Origin: Thermoplasmatales archaeon
GTDB taxonomy: Archaea > Thermoplasmatota > Penumbrarchaeia > Penumbrarchaeales > Penumbrarchaeaceae
Direction of reading: 5' to 3'
NCBI GenBank assembly: GCA_030595715.1
Contig: JAUVCN010000014.1
Coordinates: forward strand, 1 to 38,187
Length of the DNA: 38,187 bases
The stretch's first letter is position 1. Each line of letters begins with the position of its first letter. Below are positions 7,330-16,889 of this stretch, piece after piece. The notes beneath the pieces were generated by a model. It had not been told where the DNA came from. It saw nothing but the letters and a program-made list of their open reading frames with translations, and made no database searches. A program made the translations under genes and the position numbers.

Positions 7330-10300
7330 ATGGCCAGCCTTCAAGATGACAGGGGGAAGCGCCCGAGAAGGTCACTTTTCAAAAAGGACGTCCGAAGGAC
7401 CTCCGGCATGGATACTGCCAGGGAGGTCGATGAGACCATCGATAGGATGGTCTCACAGATCGGTGACAGGACGCCTGAGTATTCCAGAAAGGCAAAGGGC
7501 ATCTTCAAAGAGACCCATAAACGTCTGAAGGAGATCGATGACAAGAGCGAGGAATACTCCCAGAGGATGTTCAGATCCAAACCTCTTGACACATTGATGG
7601 AAGGTATCTTGAGATACAAGAAAACAGTATTCGCACTGACCGTCGTCGCTTCCCTCCTGTTGGTATACTTTGGTGTATTAGGTCCCGGTTGGATCACCGA
7701 GAAGTACATCAACGGAGAGGATGTCAAAATGCATCTCCAGCAGAAGATCCGGGGAGATTTTGAAGCCTATCTTCCGGGAGGATCGGATGCAGAAACTGTC
7801 CTGGATGAGGTGAAAGTGGACTGGTCAACAGACCTGGCCACGATCTTCATAGAAACCAACAACAAGTTCGATCCAACGGACGAGACGAATATCACCGATT
7901 ACAATGTACTGAAAGAGATCTCGGACATTGAAGAACAACTGAACAGCAACAAGTTGGACAAAGGCAGGGAAGATGGTATCATCTACTGTTTTTCCATTTC
8001 TACCCTTATCAAGACACTTCACAATATGACGAATTCTGTGGAAGCTGCCCTCCTGAAGGAGATCGGCATTGATAACTCCAGTGTGCCCGATACATTCACA
8101 GGAAGCTATACCATTCCCGAAGACCAGCGAATGATAGATGAGTTCTTCATGAGGATTACACCCGAACAGATCTCATCCCTTGTAGCTGATATAAATGGGG
8201 ACGGAATATACGATTCGGCCCTTCTTCTGATGGGGCTTTCCAAGGCCGTGGACCAGGATGAGCTCATCGCAAATATCAACAAGATCATCGATCCCTATTT
8301 CGTCGACCCGGGGATACGCCCGGGATCCAAGGAGACGTCGGGAGAATGGATGGAAAGATACAACGCCGGAGAGGTTCACTGCCGGATGACATTAACAGGC
8401 CCCACCCCCCTTGCAAAGATGATCTCCAACAGGACAATGACCGAGATGGGAACCGTTCTCCCCTGGGCCATGCTAATGGTCGGCGCATCACTTCTGATCT
8501 TCCACAGAACCTGGAAGATATGGATCATCACTCTGGTCCCTGTGGTATTCTCCCTCATGATAGCGTTTGGCCTGATGGGACTCGTTCTTCCGGTATTGAC
8601 CCCCCAGGTGGTGCTTGTCGCTCCAATATTGATAGCGCTGGGGGTAGCCTACGGCTTGTACATCGCCAACAGATATGCGGAGGAAACCTCTATCAAGGAC
8701 AATGATAAAAGGATCCGATATGCCCTTCGTACCACTGGAAGTGCCATATTCCTCTCTGCAATGACCACCGCATTCGGCTTTGGGGCCATGCTTACTGTCA
8801 ACATGCCCACAATGCAAGTGCTCGGCTTCGGTCTTGCTTCCGGTATCATCGCTTGCTATGTTACAACTATCCTCATGACCCCTTCACTTATCCTCTGGCT
8901 CAATTACAAAAAGGTCTCCAAGGATGAATCCGGAAAAGGAGATGCCAGATCGAAGAAGATCGGCGAGTTCCCCATGAAACATCCTAGGAAGATACTGATA
9001 GGAGGCATATTGCTTGCATTGTTCTCGATATCACTATCACCGGTAACAGAACTCCCGTTCATCGGAGTCGAGGCGGGAGGTTTCGGCCTTGTCCAGTCCA
9101 ATATGGATTATATTTCCATGTCTCCTGCCGACGAACCGGTCGTCCAGAAGATGAACGAACAGTCGGAAACGTTCGGATCCGGTCAGATAGAGATGATGAT
9201 CCTCAGAGGTGTAAGTGCCAGAGATGATAATTCTGATGGGAAGGATGATGTCACAACAGATAGTATGAAAGATATCAACAAACTCAATGAACTGAACAAT
9301 CTGGTCATCAGTATCAATGGCGATCCCACGAATATAAATGATACGGGAATAGAAAATGTGAATGCGATCTGCATAGTCGATATCATGAAAATGGTGCAGA
9401 TCCCCGATTTCAGGAATTCCACTTATTACAAGGAGATCCTGGACATGTTGGGAAGGGCAGGGGATGTGCCGGTGGAGTTCGTGGACAGCTGGCTTGAGGA
9501 GAACCTTATCGGAAAGAGCTTCTGGACAGCGATGCAGACTGCTCCGGAGGTCGATCTTATTGCCGAGATCCTGCTGGATGAATCGATAGAAGAGTTCCTG
9601 ATGAACATATTCTACAATTCCATGGGGCAGGAACTTCGTGGGATGCTTGTGAATGATGATTACAGCAAGACCATAGTTTACATGACAATGCCCAACATGG
9701 ATATCGTTGATACCGAAAGGACAGTAAATGGGGTGGATGCTGCAATTGACAAGCATTTTCAGATGTCCGTAAAGGACCAGGATAATTCGGCATCTCCGAC
9801 CGCAGGTTTCGGAAAGGTGCTTGTGACGATCAACGATGTTATCGTGGAGAATGCGAACCAGTCAACATTGACGGCCCTTGTGATGGTATTCATACTCCTT
9901 TTCCTTGTTTTCAAATCCTGGAGGATCTCGTTGATCACTCTGCTACCTGTAATTATGGTGGTCTTCTGGCAGTATTTTGCGATATGGGGCGTTGGCGCCG
10001 GTGGGACCCTCATCTGGGGGGATGCGAATATATTCTCGGGAGACCTTAACCTGTTCTCCGCATTGATCGGATCGATAATAATTGGGATCGGCGTTGATTT
10101 CTCGATCCATATTACAGAGAGGGTCAGAGAGAAGAACTTTGCACTTGAAGGGGCACTTCATGCAGCCCAGACCTCGGGGTGGTCATTCATCGAATCGACC
10201 GTGACGATGATCATGGGATTGACCGCAGTTTTCCTCGTCAATATCCCATCGATCAGGGAGTTCATCCTTTTGATCATAATCCTCCTCGCATTTTCAGCAT

Positions 10301-10386
10301 ACGGAGCGATCTTCATGCTAACAGCAGCATATCGGTTGTATCTTCCGAGATACAACCGCATGAGATCGTTGAAGAAGAAGACCTGA
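7330..10386 (+). CDS. RND superfamily (MMPL/SSD-type) exporter
   Basis: The 1018-residue protein has the classic duplicated RND plan. A charged cytosolic extension (1-95) is followed by helix 1 (about 97-117), a large outer loop (about 118-370), a helix bundle (about 374-526), helix 7 (about 551-571), a second outer loop (about 575-840) and a second bundle (about 847-1005). The second half carries GVDFSIHITER (about 920), the proton-relay motif of MMPL proteins. The matching site in the first half reads GVAYGLYIANR, with Ala in place of Asp. Archaeal members of COG1033 are thought to export lipids or hydrophobic molecules using ion gradients; the substrate here is unknown. The ATG at 7330 follows AGGTGA. 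The gene lies directly upstream of a giant surface protein gene with a separate promoter. Confidence 0.88.
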   Translation: MASLQDDRGKRPRRSLFKKDVRRTSGMDTAREVDETIDRMVSQIGDRTPEYSRKAKGIFKETHKRLKEIDDKSEEYSQRMFRSKPLDTLMEGILRYKKTVFALTVVASLLLVYFGVLGPGWITEKYINGEDVKMHLQQKIRGDFEAYLPGGSDAETVLDEVKVDWSTDLATIFIETNNKFDPTDETNITDYNVLKEISDIEEQLNSNKLDKGREDGIIYCFSISTLIKTLHNMTNSVEAALLKEIGIDNSSVPDTFTGSYTIPEDQRMIDEFFMRITPEQISSLVADINGDGIYDSALLLMGLSKAVDQDELIANINKIIDPYFVDPGIRPGSKETSGEWMERYNAGEVHCRMTLTGPTPLAKMISNRTMTEMGTVLPWAMLMVGASLLIFHRTWKIWIITLVPVVFSLMIAFGLMGLVLPVLTPQVVLVAPILIALGVAYGLYIANRYAEETSIKDNDKRIRYALRTTGSAIFLSAMTTAFGFGAMLTVNMPTMQVLGFGLASGIIACYVTTILMTPSLILWLNYKKVSKDESGKGDARSKKIGEFPMKHPRKILIGGILLALFSISLSPVTELPFIGVEAGGFGLVQSNMDYISMSPADEPVVQKMNEQSETFGSGQIEMMILRGVSARDDNSDGKDDVTTDSMKDINKLNELNNLVISINGDPTNINDTGIENVNAICIVDIMKMVQIPDFRNSTYYKEILDMLGRAGDVPVEFVDSWLEENLIGKSFWTAMQTAPEVDLIAEILLDESIEEFLMNIFYNSMGQELRGMLVNDDYSKTIVYMTMPNMDIVDTERTVNGVDAAIDKHFQMSVKDQDNSASPTAGFGKVLVTINDVIVENANQSTLTALVMVFILLFLVFKSWRISLITLLPVIMVVFWQYFAIWGVGAGGTLIWGDANIFSGDLNLFSALIGSIIIGIGVDFSIHITERVREKNFALEGALHAAQTSGWSFIESTVTMIMGLTAVFLVNIPSIREFILLIIILLAFSAYGAIFMLTAAYRLYLPRYNRMRSLKKKT

Positions 10387-10401
10387 TCTGATTTTTTCGA
10401 T

Positions 10402-10413
10402 CTGATATATTTT
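10402..10413 (+). promoter_or_regulatory. TATA element for the giant surface protein gene
   Basis: GATATATTTTAT lies just after the stop of the exporter gene and its T6 tract (10391-10396). Transcription from it would start near 10433 and include the 21-codon leader frame at 10462. CTTTTAAT at 10442-10449 is a second possible TATA element, which would exclude that frame's start. Confidence 0.4.
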
Positions 10414-10461
10414 ATCATGTAGAGGGAATTATAACCCTATTCTTTTAATAGGTACAAGTGA

Positions 10462-10527
10462 ATGAGTTCTGAAATTAGCTTCAAAACCGCCTCTTCAATG
10501 GGGATTCTGAGCAATCTGGAGGAGTAA
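10462..10527 (+). CDS. Possible 21-residue leader peptide
   Basis: ATG 10462 opens a frame encoding MSSEISFKTASSMGILSNLEE. It ends at TAA 10525-10527, one base before the ATG of the 2115-residue gene. The GGAGGAG ribosome site of the large gene lies inside its last codons. AGGT precedes the ATG at a somewhat long distance. It could be a coupling leader, or a chance open frame. Confidence 0.25.
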   Translation: MSSEISFKTASSMGILSNLEE

Positions 10528-10528
10528 T

Positions 10529-13500
10529 ATGTTGAAGAAGAATGGAATTTTTGGCGCATCCGTAATCATCCCGATCGCCGTTGGATTGTTATTCATCCTG
10601 GCACTTGCCATCATGGACAATACAAGTGATATGAAGGCAGACGCTACCGAATTCTACGAGTTCAAGGACCTTGATGTGGAAAAGACCACCGGTTCATTTC
10701 TTGGAACGATCACCAATGGTACATTCGTTACAGTGGGAGATGTGATCAATATCACTGCAGAGAACGAATCAACACCATCCGATGCGGATGATGTCTTGAT
10801 CATTGACATCAATGTGACAGATGAGAATGGAAATGCCGCATACGGGGTTCCATTCTCCCTGAAGTATAGCGGGACCGATGAAGAGTTCTATGGTGATATT
10901 ACCATCAGGAACGATCTCACATCAAACTTCACAGGTACGGGATCTGATATCGCGTTGAACCTCAGTGACGGATATACTGTCAACATCAGGAAACATGGTA
11001 CCGATATGACGTTCCTCCATTTCGATGTTGATGCTGCCATCCCGGATATCATATCCATCGAACCGAGCGACTCGATATCCCAATTCAGGGGTACAAGGTA
11101 TGCAACCCCCTCGGCTACCATCAATATCGGATACAGTGACACTGACACCGGTGCGACCTCTACATGGGCAGCCACGAACTCAAAGGTGAAATACACCTGG
11201 GATACAGGGTCCGAACAGACGTGGGATGGAACCGATTTTGCAGTTCCTGCAAGTGTTGGTGACCACATACTGAATATCAATGCCACGGACAGATTCGACC
11301 AGTATGGGAATCATTCCTTCACATACATGGTGTCAACCACGATTACCGATACTACCATCGATTCACCGGTGGGTTACGTAAATACCACGGTCCTCAGTCC
11401 TTCCATCACCATTCTGGAAGGCGGGTCGTTGGACCTTGTGAATTCATTGTTCATCCTCCTGGATGCGGGCGATACGTTGACAGTGGAAGATGGGGGATAT
11501 CTCAATATCACCGGGCCTGATAACAGCAGTGCAGGGAATCAGTCCATTGTCTCATCATCCACGGGGATGACGATCGTTACCGAACCGGGAAGCCAGATGT
11601 ATATCTTCGATACGGAGATACTCGATGCACCTACCTCGACGTCTGCGGCAACAATGGAACTATTCGAAGGTGAGATACAGGCCTCCGAGATACAGGGATC
11701 CAATGACGTCATCCGGATCATGTCGGTGGGGGTCACGGTCAACAACACCATCATAATGGGTGTGGACTCCGATAACGGTATCTTTGTGGATATCGACCAT
11801 CGATGGGGTGAGACCGCAACGATGATCACGAACGTTACACTGGATGGAACCTTCGATACACCGATCCTGATCCTGAACAATTCCGTCTGGAAGCCGTTCG
11901 ATGTTGACAGGTTCTACTACCTTGATGAGGGGAACACAACCCTTCGGTTCACAGCTCCGACCGCCGATGATGGCATTTCGGATCCCTATCTGATCATGCC
12001 ATTCTATCTGGATTCCAGATCCACAGAGGCCATTTTCTATGCTGAATATTACAATAGCACAGGTTCCTGGGTCAGGGTTCCAGGTTCATTCAGGTCCAAT
12101 ATGGTGATGGATGAGTGGGCCAACGGCGTGGAGGCCCATCTGGACCTTTCAGGAATGCCACAGGGAACTCCAGTGAACATCGTGTTCAATGCAAGTAACA
12201 CAAAGGATGGCATACTCTATGTTGGGACCCCATATATGGCTGGTTCGAACATGGACCCGATCATGATCGATGAAACACACTACAATGCAGGGAACATCAT
12301 CGATTGGCTGGTCAATGAGGTCACGACGCCATCTCTTGTGTTCAGGGATGTTACGATCACCAACGCCACCTCGAAGTTCATCGATATCAGTTCATCCGGC
12401 ATGGTCATCTTTGAAGATCTGGAAACAGGAGATATCGATAAGGACCCTGATGCATCCTGGCAGCTGACGGTGGACCATGGTTCCGTGGATATCATCGATG
12501 CCACCTTCATCGGCGATGAAGATCTCTCCGGTTTCATCATGATGGACATGGACGGAACGAATGATTGGCCTGCTTCACTCTTGCAGAACAGTTCTATCTC
12601 TGCTGTTGATGATGAGATCTTCACAGGCATATGGATATCAGGTGTCCGGTGTCAGATAGATGATGTCGAAATATCGAATGTTTCATATGGTATCCGTGCT
12701 GAAGAGGGAATATTCGAAACTGTAGATGTCGATATCGATGCTACGGCATATGGAGTGTCATTTGAACTGCCTTCCACCTACGAAGAGGATGTTTCGGTGG
12801 ATATATTTGACCTGACGATCTCCGGAAATGTACAGTTCGGATGTTTCGAACTGCTGGGAGATATTGACTATAAATTGGATATGACCATAATGAACGCAAG
12901 TTTCAGTTCCACCAACACATCAACTACCTACTCCAGATCGGATGGATATGGTTCCCTGACCCTTGACCTAGTATCTTCGGAAAATGCGGAGATAGAACTC
13001 AGCGGTACAATTTCCAAGGGACCATGGCACGGAGTGGCCGTCAATGATTGGCCATCGGATGGGATGATAGTGATCACCGATCCGGGCACTACGATCAATG
13101 ACATGGAACTGGATGGTATCTGGTTGGACCTTGCGGTGGACCTGAGGATCGAGAATGCCGACATGAGCCAGAACGATGGATGGGGACTTTACGGCTACGA
13201 AGGAGCCACGATCCATATCATGGGAACCTCGGAAAACATGGCGAACATAAGGGACAATGAAGAAGGTGGTATAATGATATTCGATGATACCACCCTTACC
13301 ATTACAAACACAACGATCAGGAACAATGACGGATATGGAATTGAAATGCAAGAGAGTGTCATTGCCCATATCGAGAACTCGAACCTTCTGTCGAACAGGT
13401 ACGGGATCATTGGCAACCCGGATTGTGAGCTGTTCCTTGACAGGACGCGCGTTGATGATTCGAGTTCCGGCAATGGTATCGAGATGATCGATTCGGACGT

Positions 13501-16500
13501 GACCATCACCGGTAATTCCCTTGTCAGATCGACAATATCGGGGAACAACGGCCACGGCCTCTTCATGGACGGAGGAACGCTCACCATAGAGTATGTCACC
13601 CTTGAAGAGAACGCGGGAGATGGTATCAAACTGTGGGGGGTTGACCTCTACAAGGTTTACAGGGTTACATCCAGCGATAATCAAGGATCCGGGATCAACG
13701 TCTATATTGATGATGTATCCTTGCTGGACACTCAGGATAACTATGTCAAGATCTGGAATTCCAAGTTCGCTGACAACACGGGGAAAGGGATAGCTTTCAC
13801 ATTCGATCCCACATTGAACACCGATATCAAGGTGACCCTTGAAGGAATTAGATCCCACGGAAACAGAGGTGGGGATCTGATCGTGCCAATAGAGATCGAG
13901 GTCACATGGATCGTCGGTAATGGAATAGATGAGCTCGGAAGCTCTGATTTCTCAGGAAGGGCCTCGGCCAATCTCATACTCATTGTCGAGCCAAATGATA
14001 GTATCTTCATCAGGAATGAAAATATCACCTTCCTGCAGGATGATGCTTCCATCACGGTCGAGGGATCGGGTTCCCTGTTCATGGAGAATGCCTACATAAG
14101 GCCTCTCAATCCAGCTCACAGATGGTCCATCTCGGCGACCACCGGAAGCAGGATCGACATCAAGGGAGGATACCTTGGACATATGAGCAAGCTCGAGATC
14201 CAGGACGGGACTTCGATCAGCCTCGATGGAACCTCCATCAGATATGGCGAGGGTGGAGTGAACATCGAGAAGACCTCTCTGTCCATCACATCCTGTCAAT
14301 TCAGCGATATCAACGGTATCGCATTGAAACTGGAGAACTCCACTGGAACCATAAAGGGCACCGGTTTCCATGATAATACAAGAGGCCTGATGATCGATGG
14401 CCTCGATGGGGATCTCGTTATCGAAGACGCGACATTCATGGATAACAGCTGGGGAATATATGTATTCCAGGCGGATAAGGACTCATCAATAACCGTGAAG
14501 GATTCCACATTTGATGGAAATGATCTGGCACCAATCTGGATCTCAAGGGCCAATATGACCCTCCAGAACACAGATGTCGATCCATCCTCCATCGTGGTCA
14601 TCGATACGGATCACAGCGTCAAGTTGTTCTACACCCTCGAGATCAATGTCAAGAACGAAGAGGGTGAGGAACAGACATTCAATCTGGAACTCAAATTGGG
14701 AGAGTCGCCCTCAAGCATGCAATTCAACAACCGGGTGGGAACCTGGTCCGATATGATCAGATCATACGAGGTGTTCAAAGGAGGTGTCGACAGGTCCAGG
14801 GAGTCCGTTCGGATCACGATCTCATATCCCCAATCATCCGGAAATGAAGTGGTATGGGGATATATCTTCGATTCGATCATACTGGACAGGGAGACCTCCA
14901 TCGATTACAATGGATTCGAGGCTCCAAGGACAACCGTTGAGTTCCAGGACAGGATAGAGGCCGATGAGGACGTGGGCCTCAGGGATGGACAAACGGACAT
15001 CTCTACCTGGTTCACTGATATCGGCACCGACGAGGGAAACCTCACATATTCGGTGTTATCGCTTTCGGATGAGATCCACCCGTTGCTCACAGGATCCGTT
15101 CTGTCCATCGATCTTCAGAAGGACTGGAACGGAGATGGAACGATCCAACTGACGGTTACGGACCCACACGGAAAGGAACTTGTGGTGGATGTCCTTGTCC
15201 AGGTCTTCCCGACGAACGATGTTCCGGTGATCACCGATCCAAAGATCATATCCCTTGGAGGAGAGGACGACATACCCCGATCCGGAGATACCCTGCTCGC
15301 TGTCTGGAACTGGCATGATATCGATGAAAATGATTACGAACCTCAGCGAAAATACATTCTATGGTATCTCAACGGAACACAGATCGAGGAATATGGTGGA
15401 AAGGTCATCGAGAACACCACGACCGTCCCAAATGTCAAGGCGGGACAGATCTGGAGCTTCAAGGCATGGCCAATGGACTTCGATTCCATAAACTACCAGA
15501 CATATGGCGATCCGGTTACATCACCCCTTATCGTGGTCAAGAACATCGGACCAAGATGGACATCGGACCTTACCTATAACACGAGGTATCCCACATCTGA
15601 CATGGACATACTCGTGACACCGGGCACATATGACGATCCTGATTCATCCCTGGTAACGTTCAACTATCAATGGGAGGTCAGAAAAGGGGATAATTATATT
15701 CCGATCGGAGCGCCGAACTCACCCATCCTTGACAGTCGGTTCACAAGGAAAGATCAGGATATCAGGGTAAAAGCATGGGTATTCGATGGAGTGTCTGGAT
15801 CCAATGTGAGAATGGCATCGTTCCATGTAAAGAACTCCGCACCCATGATCATTTCAGCCGTGGTCGATCCGTCCATACTAAATGAAAGGGATGAGGTGAT
15901 CACCCTTTCTGATTTCAAGACATATGATGCCGATGGTGATTCGGTGAAGTTGTACTATAACTGGCTCATCGGGAACGCGTCCATTGCCGTCAACAATGAA
16001 ATACCACAGCTTACAAAGAATGTGGGCAGCTGGTCATTCCCGGGAAGGAGCAAGATCACGGTTACGATAACCCCGTTCGATTCTGACAACACCCCGGGTA
16101 TACCTCTGATACTTATAGTGAACCTCATACCGACAGATACGGATGGTGACGGACTCTTCGATGATGTCAACGGGGACGGCGATAACGACCCTGGTGACGA
16201 CACCGACGATGATGAAGACGGTTTCCATGATGAATGGGAGATCGCCCTGGGATCTGACCCGTTGAACGCGCTGTCCACACCACAGGATACCGATGGTGAT
16301 GGAATACCGGATGGAGATGCTATCAACTCACAGCCCTGGATGGACAGGGATGATGACGATGATGGCATCCTTGACAGCGATGACTCATACCCGTTGAACG
16401 GAGCCTTGCCCGGTGACCTTGATGGCAACGGTATCGGAAACGACAAGGACAACGATATCGATGGAGATGGAGTTCCCAACAGGGACGACTACGACCCTTA

Positions 16501-16876
16501 CAACCCGAACGTCTCCAGTCCTCCTGCAGGAGAACCCCAATCGATCTTCGAGATATTCATCTTCCTGATCGTATTGATCCTCCTGATAGCCCTGTTGATC
16601 GCTGTTTATGCAGTATATACCGGAAAGGTCAAACTACCATCAAGTGCGCCTCCCCCTGTTGGAGATGGAGGTGCCGAAGCCATATTCGAGGAAGATGATG
16701 ATAGATCATCAGGAGACATTGACCTGGATGAACTGGAGGACGTTGATAATATGAGCGTCTGCTCTATCTGTGGAGAACTCATCGATATGAATATCGCGGA
16801 ATGCCCCAACTGTGGTGCGGCATTTGACGATGAAGAAGATGAATTCGACTTCGATGATGAAGAAGATGAGGACTGA
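10529..16876 (+). CDS. Giant surface protein: beta-helix, cadherin/PKD-like and Ca-binding repeats, membrane anchor, cytosolic zinc ribbon
   Basis: The 2115-residue protein starts at an ATG with GGAGGAG upstream. In order it has an N-terminal signal sequence or anchor (1-30), Ig-like units (to about 300), and a long parallel beta-helix (about 300-1360) with many turns such as IRNNDGYGIEM and LLSNRYGI. A cadherin/VCBS-like unit (about 1467-1565) and PKD-like units (to about 1867) follow. Asp-rich thrombospondin-3-type calcium repeats (about 1870-1994, DTDGDGLFDD, DIDGDGVPNRDD) come before one membrane helix (about 2004-2031). The remaining 80 or so residues should be cytosolic: an acidic linker, a zinc ribbon with Cys2078, 2081, 2092 and 2095 (CSICG and CPNCG), and an Asp/Glu tail. 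A structural or adhesive role with an intracellular docking tail is inferred. There are many N-x-S/T sequons. Confidence 0.92.
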   Translation: MLKKNGIFGASVIIPIAVGLLFILALAIMDNTSDMKADATEFYEFKDLDVEKTTGSFLGTITNGTFVTVGDVINITAENESTPSDADDVLIIDINVTDENGNAAYGVPFSLKYSGTDEEFYGDITIRNDLTSNFTGTGSDIALNLSDGYTVNIRKHGTDMTFLHFDVDAAIPDIISIEPSDSISQFRGTRYATPSATINIGYSDTDTGATSTWAATNSKVKYTWDTGSEQTWDGTDFAVPASVGDHILNINATDRFDQYGNHSFTYMVSTTITDTTIDSPVGYVNTTVLSPSITILEGGSLDLVNSLFILLDAGDTLTVEDGGYLNITGPDNSSAGNQSIVSSSTGMTIVTEPGSQMYIFDTEILDAPTSTSAATMELFEGEIQASEIQGSNDVIRIMSVGVTVNNTIIMGVDSDNGIFVDIDHRWGETATMITNVTLDGTFDTPILILNNSVWKPFDVDRFYYLDEGNTTLRFTAPTADDGISDPYLIMPFYLDSRSTEAIFYAEYYNSTGSWVRVPGSFRSNMVMDEWANGVEAHLDLSGMPQGTPVNIVFNASNTKDGILYVGTPYMAGSNMDPIMIDETHYNAGNIIDWLVNEVTTPSLVFRDVTITNATSKFIDISSSGMVIFEDLETGDIDKDPDASWQLTVDHGSVDIIDATFIGDEDLSGFIMMDMDGTNDWPASLLQNSSISAVDDEIFTGIWISGVRCQIDDVEISNVSYGIRAEEGIFETVDVDIDATAYGVSFELPSTYEEDVSVDIFDLTISGNVQFGCFELLGDIDYKLDMTIMNASFSSTNTSTTYSRSDGYGSLTLDLVSSENAEIELSGTISKGPWHGVAVNDWPSDGMIVITDPGTTINDMELDGIWLDLAVDLRIENADMSQNDGWGLYGYEGATIHIMGTSENMANIRDNEEGGIMIFDDTTLTITNTTIRNNDGYGIEMQESVIAHIENSNLLSNRYGIIGNPDCELFLDRTRVDDSSSGNGIEMIDSDVTITGNSLVRSTISGNNGHGLFMDGGTLTIEYVTLEENAGDGIKLWGVDLYKVYRVTSSDNQGSGINVYIDDVSLLDTQDNYVKIWNSKFADNTGKGIAFTFDPTLNTDIKVTLEGIRSHGNRGGDLIVPIEIEVTWIVGNGIDELGSSDFSGRASANLILIVEPNDSIFIRNENITFLQDDASITVEGSGSLFMENAYIRPLNPAHRWSISATTGSRIDIKGGYLGHMSKLEIQDGTSISLDGTSIRYGEGGVNIEKTSLSITSCQFSDINGIALKLENSTGTIKGTGFHDNTRGLMIDGLDGDLVIEDATFMDNSWGIYVFQADKDSSITVKDSTFDGNDLAPIWISRANMTLQNTDVDPSSIVVIDTDHSVKLFYTLEINVKNEEGEEQTFNLELKLGESPSSMQFNNRVGTWSDMIRSYEVFKGGVDRSRESVRITISYPQSSGNEVVWGYIFDSIILDRETSIDYNGFEAPRTTVEFQDRIEADEDVGLRDGQTDISTWFTDIGTDEGNLTYSVLSLSDEIHPLLTGSVLSIDLQKDWNGDGTIQLTVTDPHGKELVVDVLVQVFPTNDVPVITDPKIISLGGEDDIPRSGDTLLAVWNWHDIDENDYEPQRKYILWYLNGTQIEEYGGKVIENTTTVPNVKAGQIWSFKAWPMDFDSINYQTYGDPVTSPLIVVKNIGPRWTSDLTYNTRYPTSDMDILVTPGTYDDPDSSLVTFNYQWEVRKGDNYIPIGAPNSPILDSRFTRKDQDIRVKAWVFDGVSGSNVRMASFHVKNSAPMIISAVVDPSILNERDEVITLSDFKTYDADGDSVKLYYNWLIGNASIAVNNEIPQLTKNVGSWSFPGRSKITVTITPFDSDNTPGIPLILIVNLIPTDTDGDGLFDDVNGDGDNDPGDDTDDDEDGFHDEWEIALGSDPLNALSTPQDTDGDGIPDGDAINSQPWMDRDDDDDGILDSDDSYPLNGALPGDLDGNGIGNDKDNDIDGDGVPNRDDYDPYNPNVSSPPAGEPQSIFEIFIFLIVLILLIALLIAVYAVYTGKVKLPSSAPPPVGDGGAEAIFEEDDDRSSGDIDLDELEDVDNMSVCSICGELIDMNIAECPNCGAAFDDEEDEFDFDDEEDED

Positions 16877-16889
16877 ACATATCATATGT
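16877..16889. repeat. Palindrome between convergent genes
   Basis: ACATAT-C-ATATGT is a perfect 13-base palindrome directly after the TGA of the plus-strand giant gene, overlapping the last codons of the convergent minus-strand gene. The genes are five bases apart. It may only reflect codon choice; as a terminator it would be weak and A/T-rich. Confidence 0.3.

Noticed and set aside
7316-7528. 70-codon frame overlapping the exporter start
   Set aside because: It reads the exporter's N-terminal codons in another frame and has no independent support.
9037-9756. Minus-strand open frame of 239 codons
   Set aside because: It is antisense to the second outer loop of the RND exporter, with His/Cys/Ile-rich composition typical of shadows.
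12968-13858. Minus-strand open frame of 296 codons
   Set aside because: It is antisense to the beta-helix of the giant gene and has no motif or ribosome site of note.
16135-16510. Dockerin-like calcium repeats in the giant protein
   Set aside because: The Asp-rich repeats lack the paired 22-residue dockerin spacing and fit thrombospondin type 3 repeats instead.
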